From assembly GCA_964558915.1 (NCBI GenBank), contig CAZLFV010000002.1, forward strand, positions 1 through 64,000: DNA of 64,000 nt, given 5' to 3'. The notes below the pieces were generated by a model, which was not told where the DNA came from, made no database searches, and saw only the letters and a program-made list of their open reading frames with translations. Positions within the stretch are counted from its first letter, which is position 1. Each line of letters starts with the position of its first letter. This stretch comes from CAZKEW01 sp964558915. Lineage in GTDB: Bacteria > Acidobacteriota > Aminicenantia > Aminicenantales > UBA8522. Below are positions 16,522 to 25,123 of the stretch, in pieces. Position numbers and translations under genes: made by a program.

Positions 16522-17613
16522 ATGAGGCGAATACAAGTCCTTGTGGCTATGAGCGGAGGGGTAGATTCCTCTGTGGCGGCTGCGCTTCTCCATAAAAAAG
16601 GATATGACGTTATCGGCGTCACCATGAGCCTTTTCTCGCTTCCTCAGGACCTCTGCCGCTCGGAGGACCTCAGGAGCTGCTGCGGCTGGAAGGCAACCGA
16701 GGACGCCCATGAAGTGGCCTTGCGGCTGGGTATCCCGCATTTTGTGGTAGATTTCCGCCGGGAATTTGAAAAAACCGTCATCGCTGACTTCTGTCGAGAA
16801 TATAGCCAGGGCCGGACTCCCAATCCCTGTATCCGCTGCAATGAGCAGGTCAAGTTTGGCCTTCTTATGGATAAGGCCAAAAGGCTCGGGGCCGATTACG
16901 TGGCCACAGGACACCATGCCCGAGTGGTTTTTAGCCGCTCCAGGAAGAGTTTTCTCCTCAAGAAAGGCAGAGATATGGCCAAGGACCAGTCCTATTTTCT
17001 TTACTCTCTTACCCAGGAACAGCTTTCGCGGGCGCTGATGCCCATCGGAAAACTGACCAAAAGAGAGGTCCGGAAAATGGCCAGGAAATGGAATCTTCCT
17101 GTGGCGACAAAACCAGAGAGCCAGGAGATCTGTTTTGTGCCTTCAGGACGCTATCCTGAGTTTTTGAGAGAGCGGATTCCGCAGGCGTTCCTTCCGGGAC
17201 CCATCGAGGATGCGAGCGGCCGAGTCCTGGGCGAGCATAAGGGGATCATCCACTTTACGGTCGGGCAGCGCCGCGGGATGGGAATAGCAGGAACTCAACC
17301 TTTATACGTTATTTCGATCGATAGAGAGAGGAACGCAATTGTTGTGGGAGGCCCCGGCGATCTTCGCCGAAAGACGCTTCTCGCGTCTCGGGTTAACCTA
17401 ATTTCTCCGCAAAAGCATAAAGGTGTACTCCTGGTAAAAGCAAAAATACGTCATAAGCACGAAGAAGCGAGGGCCCGGTTGACTTTCCTTTCTTCTCACC
17501 AGGCCGCAGTCGAGTTTGAAGCCCCCCAGAGGGCCATCACTCCCGGCCAGTCTGTAGTCTTTTACCAGGGTGATGTCGTGTTGGGCGGCGGGATCATAGA
17601 ACAGGCGTTTTAA
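16522..17613 (+). CDS. mnmA: tRNA-specific 2-thiouridylase MnmA
   Basis: A 363-residue enzyme that installs sulfur at U34 of tRNA-Lys, -Glu and -Gln. The PP-loop AMSGGVDSSVAAALL is followed by the first catalytic Cys in NPCIRCNEQVKFG, then KDQSYFLYSL, the second Cys in SQEICFVP and GQRRGMGI. The frame stays open for 38 codons upstream, but MRRIQVLVAMSGG is the expected N-terminus, and GGAGGAG lies 10 nt before this ATG. An in-frame ATG at 16498 is the main alternative. Confidence 0.95.
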   Translation: MRRIQVLVAMSGGVDSSVAAALLHKKGYDVIGVTMSLFSLPQDLCRSEDLRSCCGWKATEDAHEVALRLGIPHFVVDFRREFEKTVIADFCREYSQGRTPNPCIRCNEQVKFGLLMDKAKRLGADYVATGHHARVVFSRSRKSFLLKKGRDMAKDQSYFLYSLTQEQLSRALMPIGKLTKREVRKMARKWNLPVATKPESQEICFVPSGRYPEFLRERIPQAFLPGPIEDASGRVLGEHKGIIHFTVGQRRGMGIAGTQPLYVISIDRERNAIVVGGPGDLRRKTLLASRVNLISPQKHKGVLLVKAKIRHKHEEARARLTFLSSHQAAVEFEAPQRAITPGQSVVFYQGDVVLGGGIIEQAF

Positions 17614-17643
17614 GCGCAAAGCTCGAGAAATTGGAAGCAGTGC

Positions 17644-19428
17644 TTATATCGGCCGGGTGGCCTTCTCGAGCCAGGCGGCCTCGGCTTTTGCCAGGCGGGG
17701 CATTAATGACGTCCGGACTCGCCAGTGATAGTTGTTGAGCCATTGGGTTTCGTCCGCTGTAAGCAATTTTTTCTTGACCAGCTTGAGGTCGATGGGACAC
17801 AGCGTCAGCGTTTCAAAGGAGTAAAAGGCCGCATCCTTTGCTGACTTTGACGCCTTCTTGACGACCAGAGCAACATTTTCCACCCTAAGGCCGTAGTCGT
17901 TTTCTTTATAAAACCCGGGCTCGATCGAGGTAATCATGCCGGGCTCAAGGGCGACTCCGAACCCGCGTGCTGGGGCGATGCTCTGGGGCCCTTCGTGGAC
18001 ACTCAGATAAGACCCGATGCCGTGGCCAGTCCCGTGGCCGTAGTTCAGGCCTTTCTCCCAGAGGGCCAGCCTGGCGAGGCAATCGATTTGGGTTCCGAAC
18101 GTGCCTTGCGGGAACGAGACTCTGGTGAGAGCAATCAACCCCTTGAGGACCCGGGTGAAACGGTCGCGCTGCTCATCCGTAGGCCTGACCAGGCAAATGG
18201 TCCGAGTGATATCTGTCGTCGCGTCCTTATACTGACTGCCCGAATCGATGAGATAGATGCCCGGCGGTTTTATCGGGATATCGGTTTCCGGGCTCACAGA
18301 GTAATGGACAACAGCGCCGTGGCTTCCAAAGGACGAGATCGTCTCGAACCCCAAGCTCATGAAAAGGTCTTGCTGGTGGCGGAATTCTTCCATCTTTTTC
18401 GCTGCGGAAAGCTCGGTCACCATGCCCTTGGTCGCCTCTTTTTCCAGCCAGCAGAGAAAGTTAACCATGGCCACTCCGTCGCGGCGGTGTGCTTCTTTGA
18501 ACCCGGCAATTTCCGTTGTGTTCTTGACGGCCTTGAATAAGTGCACAGGGCTAGGCTTAAAGATGAGGGGTGTATCCCTTCCGACGAGCCGCACAACCCA
18601 TTCGCTGGCGCTCGTCTCATCCAGCCAAATGCGCAAGCGTTTTTTTCCCAACTCCCGCAGTCTTGATGAGAAACCCTCATAATCTTCAATCAGGACATCT
18701 CTGGCGAGAACCCGGCACACTCTGGGGGAGACCTTTTCTCTGGCGATGAAGAGCGTCGCTTTTTTCAGGGTTATGATAGCGTAGGCGATCGCCACGGGGA
18801 TGAATTCGACATCAGACCCCCGGATATTGAAGAGCCAGGCGATCGCATCGAGCTGGCTTAAAACATGGGCATCCACGCCTTCGGCTGATATTTTTTGGCG
18901 GAGGCGTTCGATTTTGCTCCGGATACTTTCTCCAGCGTGTTTTTTTCCATGAATAGATATCTCACCGTCGGGAAGAGTCGGTCTTTGGCTCCAGATTGCA
19001 TCAACTAGATTCTTTTCAATGATCTTGGCCCGGATGTCTCTCCGTTCGAGGTCTTTCTCGAGCTGGATAAAATCCCTATGAGTGATGAGCTTTGGGTCGA
19101 GGCCGAGAGACTGTCCCGCCGATAACTCCTTGGCAACCCATTCCTGCCAGATGGGGACGCCAGGCATCCCCCCTTTGAAAAGGGCAAACCCGCTGCCCCC
19201 TAGCTCCCGCTCAGCTCGGAGGTAATAGCGCGAATCCGTCCATAGTCCAGCCTTTTTAAGCGTAACGATAGCATCCCCAGCCGAGCCTGTAAACCCGGTG
19301 AGAAACTGCCGCCGTTTCCAGAATTGAGGGACATACTCGCTTTGATGGGGGTCTGTGCTGGGAACAAGATATGCCTCAACCTTATAACGTTTCATCAGCT
19401 TGCGCAGAGCCTTGAGATTCTCTTTCAT
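17644..19428 (-). CDS. Xaa-Pro aminopeptidase (aminopeptidase P, long form)
   Basis: A 594-residue M24B metallopeptidase with tandem creatinase N-domains (typical of the 600-residue form) and a C-terminal pita-bread domain. Metal ligands are visible: IDSGSQYKDATTDITRT (two Asp), GHGTGHGIG (His), TSIEPGFY (Glu) and GLRVENVAL (Glu). It removes N-terminal residues before proline, probably in the cytosol since there is no signal peptide. GGAGGTGAGG precedes the ATG at 19428; an in-frame GTG at 19437 is less likely. It follows carB by 42 nt. Confidence 0.93.
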   Translation of the reverse strand: MKENLKALRKLMKRYKVEAYLVPSTDPHQSEYVPQFWKRRQFLTGFTGSAGDAIVTLKKAGLWTDSRYYLRAERELGGSGFALFKGGMPGVPIWQEWVAKELSAGQSLGLDPKLITHRDFIQLEKDLERRDIRAKIIEKNLVDAIWSQRPTLPDGEISIHGKKHAGESIRSKIERLRQKISAEGVDAHVLSQLDAIAWLFNIRGSDVEFIPVAIAYAIITLKKATLFIAREKVSPRVCRVLARDVLIEDYEGFSSRLRELGKKRLRIWLDETSASEWVVRLVGRDTPLIFKPSPVHLFKAVKNTTEIAGFKEAHRRDGVAMVNFLCWLEKEATKGMVTELSAAKKMEEFRHQQDLFMSLGFETISSFGSHGAVVHYSVSPETDIPIKPPGIYLIDSGSQYKDATTDITRTICLVRPTDEQRDRFTRVLKGLIALTRVSFPQGTFGTQIDCLARLALWEKGLNYGHGTGHGIGSYLSVHEGPQSIAPARGFGVALEPGMITSIEPGFYKENDYGLRVENVALVVKKASKSAKDAAFYSFETLTLCPIDLKLVKKKLLTADETQWLNNYHWRVRTSLMPRLAKAEAAWLEKATRPI

Positions 19429-19470
19429 AGTCCTCACCTCCGAGAAGTGTATAAAGCGACAGTACGGCTC

Positions 19471-22400
19471 CTACGGAAAAGTTCCTAAGTCCTGAAGGCA
19501 GATCAGCGCCGGGGCTGTCCTTTTTCTCACCTCGATGGCCTTTGCGGCCGCACTGGCAGAAGGAATGGTCGTATAACAGGGGACCCGATAGCTGAAGGCT
19601 ACGCGCCTGATTTTCTGGGCATCGCTCATCTCCTGCATTCCCGAAGGAGTGTTAAAAATCATCTTGACCTTTCCCCGGCGGATATCCTCCAGGATATTTC
19701 GTCTTTCTTTGTAAACTTTGCCAATAATGTCGACGGTGAAACCATGCCGACGCAGATATTGGGCCGTGCCTTCTGTGGCCAAGAACGCGAACCCGAGGAG
19801 GCTAAGTTTCTCGACCAGCGGCAAAATTCTCGGCTTGTCCTCATCCGGCACGGAAACGAATATTTCTCCTTTTTGAGGGAGGAAGAACCCCGCCCCTTCC
19901 TGAGATTTGAGGAAGGCCAGAGAGAAGTCCCGGTCGATACCGATGGACTCTCCCGTGGAGCGCATCTCCGGACCAAGAATGGGGTCGACCTCAAGGAATT
20001 TATCAAAAGAAAAGACCGCTTCTTTAACCGCATAGAGCTCTTGCCGCCTTTGAGGAAGACGGATATCCTTGAGTTTCTCGCCCATGATCAGGCGAGTGGC
20101 AACTTTGGCCAAGGGAACGCCTGTAGCCTTGGAGATAAACGGAACCGTCCGCGAGGCCCGGGGATTGACTTCGAGGACGTAGATTTTTGTCCCTTTCACC
20201 GCCAGCTGGACATTCATAAGGCCAACAACTTTGAGTTCTTTGGCCATTAGCTCGACCTGCCTTTTCACTTCCTTGATGACCCGGTCGGCCAGAAAGTACG
20301 GCGGAATGACCATTGTGGCGTCGCCCGAATGGACGCCTGCTTCCTGGATATGCTCGAGGATGCCGCCTACGACCACTTCCTCACCGTCGCACAGGAGGTC
20401 GACGTCCAGCTCCATGGCATTATCGATGAACTCGTCGACAAGAAGAGGAAGATCCCTGAAATATTCCCGGATCGAGTCGATATATCTGGCCAGCTCCTGC
20501 TCATCATGGATGACTTTCATGGCCCGGCCGCCGAGGACATAGGAAGGCCTGATAAGCACCGGATAGCCGATCCTGTCGGCGATCTCGAGGGCCTCCAGGG
20601 AGTTTCTGGCCAATCCGTTGCGGGGCCTCAGCAACCCGAGTTTTTTCAAGAAGCGGTCAAATTTTTCCCGGTCTTCGGTTTCGTCGATGGCCTGAGAGCT
20701 CGTCCCCAGGATGCGTGCGTCATTTTTGTGCAGCCCCACCGAAATTTTGAGGGGCGTTTGGCCACCGAACTGGACGATAATCCCCTCCGGGCTCTCTTTT
20801 TTATAAATGGCCAGGACATCTTCGAGTGTCACCGGGTCGAAATAGAGCCGGTCGGAAATATCATAATCAGTTGAGACCGTCTCCGGGTTGGAGTTGATCA
20901 TGATGGTCTTGTACCCGGCATCTTTCAGAGCGAAGACGCCGTGGACGCAGCAGTAGTCGAATTCGATTCCCTGGCCAATCCGGTTGGGACCGGAACCAAG
21001 GATGATGGCCTTTTTCTGCGGCATTTCTTGGACCTCATCCTCATCTTCGTAAGTGGAGTAGAAATAGGGCGTCTCGGATTCAAATTCACCGGCGCAGGTA
21101 TCGACGACCTTCCAGACGGGGTGAACCCCGGCGGCCTCCCGCTTCCTCCGCACCTCATCCTCCGCCACCCCGACCAGCTGGCCGACACGGCGGTCGGAAA
21201 ACCCGAGCTCTTTGGCTCTGCGGAGGAGCTGCGGCGGAAGGGGACCCTGTTTGGTCGATTGGAGCTCGTCTTCAAAAGCGACGATCTCAAGGATATTCCG
21301 GAGAAAGAACGGGTCGATTTTTGTCAATTCGTATATATCTTCCACCGTCAATCCCTCCCTGAGGGCATCGGCGATGAGCCAGAGGCGATCGGCGCTGGGC
21401 CGGCGGAGCTTCTGCCTGAGAGATTGCCGGTCGAGTTTCCTGTCCATCGGCTCGAGCCCGCAGCGGTCCGATTCCAGAGAACGGATGGCCTTTTGAAGGG
21501 ATTCTTTGAAAGTCCGGCCGATAGCCATGGTCTCACCGACCGACTTCATCTGCGTTGTCAGGCTGCTGTCTTCCTCGGGAAATTTCTCGAAAGCGAAGCG
21601 CGGGATTTTGACCACGACGTAGTCAATGGCGGGCTCAAAGCAGGCGGGCGTTTTCTTGGTGATGTCGTTGAGGATCTCGTCCAGGGTGTAACCCACTGCC
21701 AGCTTGGCCGCAATCTTGGCGATCGGAAATCCCGTGGCTTTCGACGCCAGGGCCGATGACCTGGAAACGCGGGGGTTCATCTCGATGACCATCATCCGGC
21801 CGTCCTCGGGGTTGATGGCGAACTGGATGTTGGAGCCTCCCGTCTCGACACCGATTTCCCTCATAATAGCAATCGAGGCATCCCTCATCCTCTGGTATTC
21901 TTTATCGGTCAGGGTTTGGGCCGGAGCGACAGTGATGGAATCCCCGGTGTGGACACCCATGGGGTCAAAGTTCTCGATCGGGCAGACAATAACGACATTA
22001 TCCTTCTTGTCCCTCATCACTTCGAGCTCGAATTCTTTCCAGCCAATGATGGATTTCTCGACAAGGACACGAGAGACGGGGCTGATGGCCAGGCCCAGCG
22101 GGACGAACTTATAGAAATCGTCCCAGTTGTTGACGATGTTTCCTCCTGTCCCGCCAAGAGTGAAGGAGGGACGGAGAACCACAGGGAAATGGATCCGCTT
22201 AACGATATCCACCGCTTCCTTTAGCGTTGAGGCATAGCCTGAGTCCGGGACTTCCAGGCGAATGCGTTCCATGGCCTGGCGGAAGAGCAGCCGGTCCTCG
22301 GCCTTCCGGATCGACGAGGCGGTGATTCCGATGAGCTGGACATTGTACCTTTTGAGAATGCTCTTGCCGTCGAGCTCCAGGGCCAGGTTGAGGGCTTTCT

Positions 22401-22677
22401 GCCCGCCCAGGGTGGCCAGGATGGCGTCTGGCTTTTCTTTCTCGATGATTCTTTCGAGGTAGCCTGCTGTCAAAGGCTCGAGGTAGGTCCGGTCGGCGAA
22501 TTCCGGGTCGGTCATGATCGTTGCCGGGTTGGAATTGACCAGGATCAGGTTGAAATTTTCCTCCTTCAGAGCCTTGAGAGCCTGCGTTCCCGAATAATCA
22601 AACTCCGAGGCCTGACCGATGATGATCGGGCCTGACCCGATGACCAGGATAGAGCGAATGTCCTGACGCCTGGGCAC
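19471..22677 (-). CDS. carB: Carbamoyl-phosphate synthase large subunit
   Basis: A full-length 1068-residue CarB. It has two homologous ATP-grasp halves, each with a GQASEFDYSG- or GQGIEFDY-type N-domain, EMNPRVSRSSALASKATG and EVNPRASRTVPFISKATG metal/ATP motifs, and a C-terminal MGS-like allosteric domain with FNTPSGM. It makes carbamoyl phosphate from bicarbonate, ammonia delivered by CarA and two ATP, for pyrimidine and arginine synthesis. The start codon is GTG at 22677, one base after the carA stop, indicating coupling. Confidence 0.97.
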   Translation of the reverse strand: MPRRQDIRSILVIGSGPIIIGQASEFDYSGTQALKALKEENFNLILVNSNPATIMTDPEFADRTYLEPLTAGYLERIIEKEKPDAILATLGGQKALNLALELDGKSILKRYNVQLIGITASSIRKAEDRLLFRQAMERIRLEVPDSGYASTLKEAVDIVKRIHFPVVLRPSFTLGGTGGNIVNNWDDFYKFVPLGLAISPVSRVLVEKSIIGWKEFELEVMRDKKDNVVIVCPIENFDPMGVHTGDSITVAPAQTLTDKEYQRMRDASIAIMREIGVETGGSNIQFAINPEDGRMMVIEMNPRVSRSSALASKATGFPIAKIAAKLAVGYTLDEILNDITKKTPACFEPAIDYVVVKIPRFAFEKFPEEDSSLTTQMKSVGETMAIGRTFKESLQKAIRSLESDRCGLEPMDRKLDRQSLRQKLRRPSADRLWLIADALREGLTVEDIYELTKIDPFFLRNILEIVAFEDELQSTKQGPLPPQLLRRAKELGFSDRRVGQLVGVAEDEVRRKREAAGVHPVWKVVDTCAGEFESETPYFYSTYEDEDEVQEMPQKKAIILGSGPNRIGQGIEFDYCCVHGVFALKDAGYKTIMINSNPETVSTDYDISDRLYFDPVTLEDVLAIYKKESPEGIIVQFGGQTPLKISVGLHKNDARILGTSSQAIDETEDREKFDRFLKKLGLLRPRNGLARNSLEALEIADRIGYPVLIRPSYVLGGRAMKVIHDEQELARYIDSIREYFRDLPLLVDEFIDNAMELDVDLLCDGEEVVVGGILEHIQEAGVHSGDATMVIPPYFLADRVIKEVKRQVELMAKELKVVGLMNVQLAVKGTKIYVLEVNPRASRTVPFISKATGVPLAKVATRLIMGEKLKDIRLPQRRQELYAVKEAVFSFDKFLEVDPILGPEMRSTGESIGIDRDFSLAFLKSQEGAGFFLPQKGEIFVSVPDEDKPRILPLVEKLSLLGFAFLATEGTAQYLRRHGFTVDIIGKVYKERRNILEDIRRGKVKMIFNTPSGMQEMSDAQKIRRVAFSYRVPCYTTIPSASAAAKAIEVRKRTAPALICLQDLGTFP

Positions 22678-22678
22678 T

Positions 22679-23845
22679 TTATTTCCCTTTAAAGCTTTCG
22701 ATCATGCGGCCGAAATCCTGGAACAAATACCGGGAATCCCTGGGACCTGGCGAGCTCTCTGGATGGTACTGGACTGTCAGAAGAAATTTTTCTTTCAGGG
22801 AGAACCCCTCGGAAGTCAGGTCGTTGAGGTTGACGTGAGTCGGTTTGGCCAGCCCCTTGAGGGACTCAAGGTCGATGGCAAAACCATGATTTTGCGAGGT
22901 AATCTCGATCGCGCCCGTTTCCAGGTTCTTGACCGGGTGATTGGCGCCGTGATGGCCGAATTTGAGTTTATAAGTCTTCCCTCCAAGGGCCAGGGCGAGG
23001 AGCTGGTGACCTAGGCAGATCCCGAAGAGGGGCACCCGGCCGACCAGAGCCCTGATGTTTTCGATTGCGTAGGTGAGGGGGGCCGGGTCACCAGGACCGT
23101 TGGAGAGGAGCACGCCATCTGGCCCAAGCTTCAGGATTTCCTCCGCGGGAGTCTGGGCCGGGACAACGACCGCCTCCATTCTTTCGTTCACGAGATTGCG
23201 GAGGATGTTTCTCTTGATTCCAAAATCATAGGCGGCTACAAGGTATTTGAACCGCCGTCTTTCCGGATAGCCTTTGGGCCAGTCATAAGCAGCCACCCGC
23301 CACTTGTACAGCTCGGACGTTGTCACCTCTTTGACCAGGTCCAGGCCGACGATGGAAGGGATTTTTTTGACCCGCTCCACGAGGGTCCTGACATCTTGTC
23401 CCGAAGCCGAGATGAGAGCCCTCTGGGCGCCGCCTTCGCGGATCATCTTGGTCAGCTTGCGTGTATCAATCCCTTCGACGGCCGGAATCCTGTGCTGCTT
23501 CAAGTAGTCCGTTAAGCTCTCTTGAGCCCTCCAATTGGATGGCGCAGCAGCCATTTCTTTGACGACGAAACCTTCCACCCAGGGTTTGCCGGATTCGACA
23601 TCCTCGGCATTAACGCCATAATTGCCGATCAACGGATAGGTCATGGTCACAATCTGGCCTTTGTAAGAGGGGTCAGTCAGGATCTCTTGATACCCAGTCA
23701 TAGAAGTATTAAAAACGATTTCGCCCTCCGCCTCCCCTTCAAAACCTGCGCTTCCTCCCTCGAAGATGGTCCCATCCTCAAGGACGAGATATGCTTTCTT
23801 GGAAGAAGTCCAGCCGTGATTTTCCCCTTGGGCTCGTGAGCGCAT
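22679..23845 (-). CDS. carA: Carbamoyl-phosphate synthase small subunit
   Basis: A 388-residue glutamine amidotransferase subunit. The N-terminal CPS domain has FNTSMTGYQEILTDPSY; the class I GATase domain has FGICLGHQLLALALGG (catalytic Cys) and HPESSPGP (His/Glu). It hydrolyses glutamine and channels ammonia to CarB. The ATG at 23845 is the only usable start before the conserved N-terminus. It has no Shine-Dalgarno sequence, and a TAAAAT -10-like hexamer ends 7 nt upstream, so the mRNA may be leaderless. Confidence 0.96.
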   Translation of the reverse strand: MRSRAQGENHGWTSSKKAYLVLEDGTIFEGGSAGFEGEAEGEIVFNTSMTGYQEILTDPSYKGQIVTMTYPLIGNYGVNAEDVESGKPWVEGFVVKEMAAAPSNWRAQESLTDYLKQHRIPAVEGIDTRKLTKMIREGGAQRALISASGQDVRTLVERVKKIPSIVGLDLVKEVTTSELYKWRVAAYDWPKGYPERRRFKYLVAAYDFGIKRNILRNLVNERMEAVVVPAQTPAEEILKLGPDGVLLSNGPGDPAPLTYAIENIRALVGRVPLFGICLGHQLLALALGGKTYKLKFGHHGANHPVKNLETGAIEITSQNHGFAIDLESLKGLAKPTHVNLNDLTSEGFSLKEKFLLTVQYHPESSPGPRDSRYLFQDFGRMIESFKGK

Positions 23846-23852
23846 TTGTGCT

Positions 23853-23858
23853 ATTTTA
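23853..23858 (-). promoter_or_regulatory. Possible -10 element of carAB (leaderless start)
   Basis: TAAAAT on the minus strand ends 7 nt before the carA ATG, placing the transcription start on or beside the start codon. The -35 region is poor (TTCTCT at about 18 nt). Confidence 0.35.
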
Positions 23859-24012
23859 CAAATTCTTTTGAATAAAGAGAAGAGGAAAATTAAGCGCCGA
23901 AAAAATCAGGTCACGCCCCTCAGATGCACGCCCCAGCCAGACCTTTGACAATCTTAGCATTTTAGTCCAAAAAAACGTCATTAAAAATGATTACAGACAG
24001 GGAAACAAGTTC

Positions 24013-24258
24013 ATGAATCCTTCGCTGCCCCAGCGCATTCCCCTTCAGCGTCCTTCTGTCCGAGAGGAAGAGATCGAGGCCGTAAGAGCCGTTTTCGACT
24101 CGCGCTGGCTCGGCCTCGGCACACTGGTCTTCAAGAATATCTCAGGCCGGGATTTTTCGCCTCTTCCAAGCTACCGGGTCTTTCCTTTGCGCCTTGTTAT
24201 AAGGAGGACGACGCAGGTCGGGTTCAGAGTCCGGAACAAAGGCGACGCTGTTTTTTGA
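24013..24258 (+). pseudogene. N-terminal remnant of a DegT/DnrJ/EryC1-type aminotransferase
   Basis: The 81-codon frame begins with IPLQRPSVREEEIEAVRAVF followed by DSRWLGLGTL. This matches the start of DegT-type sugar aminotransferases (IPL-RP---EEEIEAV---L-SGWL--G). After about 36 codons the similarity stops, and the PLP domain and lysine are absent here and in the following 90 nt. It is most likely a gene fragment left by deletion. No strong ribosome binding site is present. The rest of the 500-nt gap between carA and the cytochrome b gene (23846-24346) holds no other gene that I can see. Confidence 0.55.
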
Positions 24259-24346
24259 TAAGCTGACTTTCCGGAGAGAAGCGGAAATCAATCCCCAACG
24301 CCTGACTTTTTATGTTAAAAGCATGGATTGAATCGAACTTTTTGGC

Positions 24347-25123
24347 TTAGGGCTGGAGGCTCCTCTTCCGTTCATCGACGATCCGCTGGTATTCGAGAGG
24401 ATGGAGGAGCCGGAGTTCTTTCCCGGTGATTTTTCCGTTGAGCCAGATCTTGCTCATCGGAAAGACCTCGGGGTTGAGATGGACGTTATACATGTGCCAG
24501 ATGATGACCGCCAGAAAAGCGAGCAAAGCCTCATAACCGTGGATCATCACAAGGACATCATGAATCCAGAGGGGGAAGAACCGGAGCGAAAGCTCGACGT
24601 TCCACATGAAGAACCCGCTGATGATCATCACCACCGAGCCCCAGCCAACGGCCCAGTATTCGAACTTTTCGATGAAATTATACCGGCCGAAAAGCGGCGG
24701 CTTCTCGAAAAGCCAGTAGCGGTGAGCCTCGAAGAATTTTTTAAAGACCCCCGTTTTATAAATAAGGCGGGTCAGCCCGACGTTGTGCCAAAAGAGTTCG
24801 AAGGCATCTTTGCCGTCGCGGAACTTGGGGATCATGTCTTTGAGGTTATTCTGGCCTCGGGCCGTCAGAGCCGCGGAGAGGATGTGCCAAATGAGATTCA
24901 GGATCAAAACGACCGCAGCTATCCTGTGGATGATCCCACGGATATAGAAAACTTGCTCCGTCGGGAAGAACCACTTGAAGGCCTTGAATTCGTAGAAGAA
25001 AAGAGGGAGCCCGGTGGCCATCAGCAGGAAGAACGTCCCGATTAGGAGATAATGCTGGACTCGTTCAGCGAGATTCATCCGCAGGAAGACCTCGTCGTCG
25101 GGGACAAGGGCAGAGCTATCCAC
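24347..25123 (-). CDS. Di-heme cytochrome b membrane subunit (b561/FdnI-like)
   Basis: A 258-residue integral membrane protein with four main hydrophobic segments. Conserved histidines are placed as in di-heme quinone-reactive cytochromes b: RVQHYLLIGTFFLL, IHRIAAVVLILNLIWH, VMIHGYEALLAFLAVIIWHMYNVH (given in parts). The family passes electrons between the quinone pool and periplasmic multiheme partners. The start is GTG at 25123, overlapping the end of the upstream 11-haem cytochrome gene by 8 nt with AGAAGGG as ribosome binding site, so the two are translationally coupled. The pairing resembles the Cbc-type cytochrome b plus multiheme c modules of metal reducers (inference). Confidence 0.8.
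   Translation of the reverse strand: MDSSALVPDDEVFLRMNLAERVQHYLLIGTFFLLMATGLPLFFYEFKAFKWFFPTEQVFYIRGIIHRIAAVVLILNLIWHILSAALTARGQNNLKDMIPKFRDGKDAFELFWHNVGLTRLIYKTGVFKKFFEAHRYWLFEKPPLFGRYNFIEKFEYWAVGWGSVVMIISGFFMWNVELSLRFFPLWIHDVLVMIHGYEALLAFLAVIIWHMYNVHLNPEVFPMSKIWLNGKITGKELRLLHPLEYQRIVDERKRSLQP

Noticed and set aside
17621..17671. GCTCGAGAA / TTCTCGAGC inverted repeat between mnmA and the peptidase gene as a bidirectional terminator
   Set aside because: The arms are 33 nt apart, one is inside the peptidase coding region, and no T tract is present. Probably chance.
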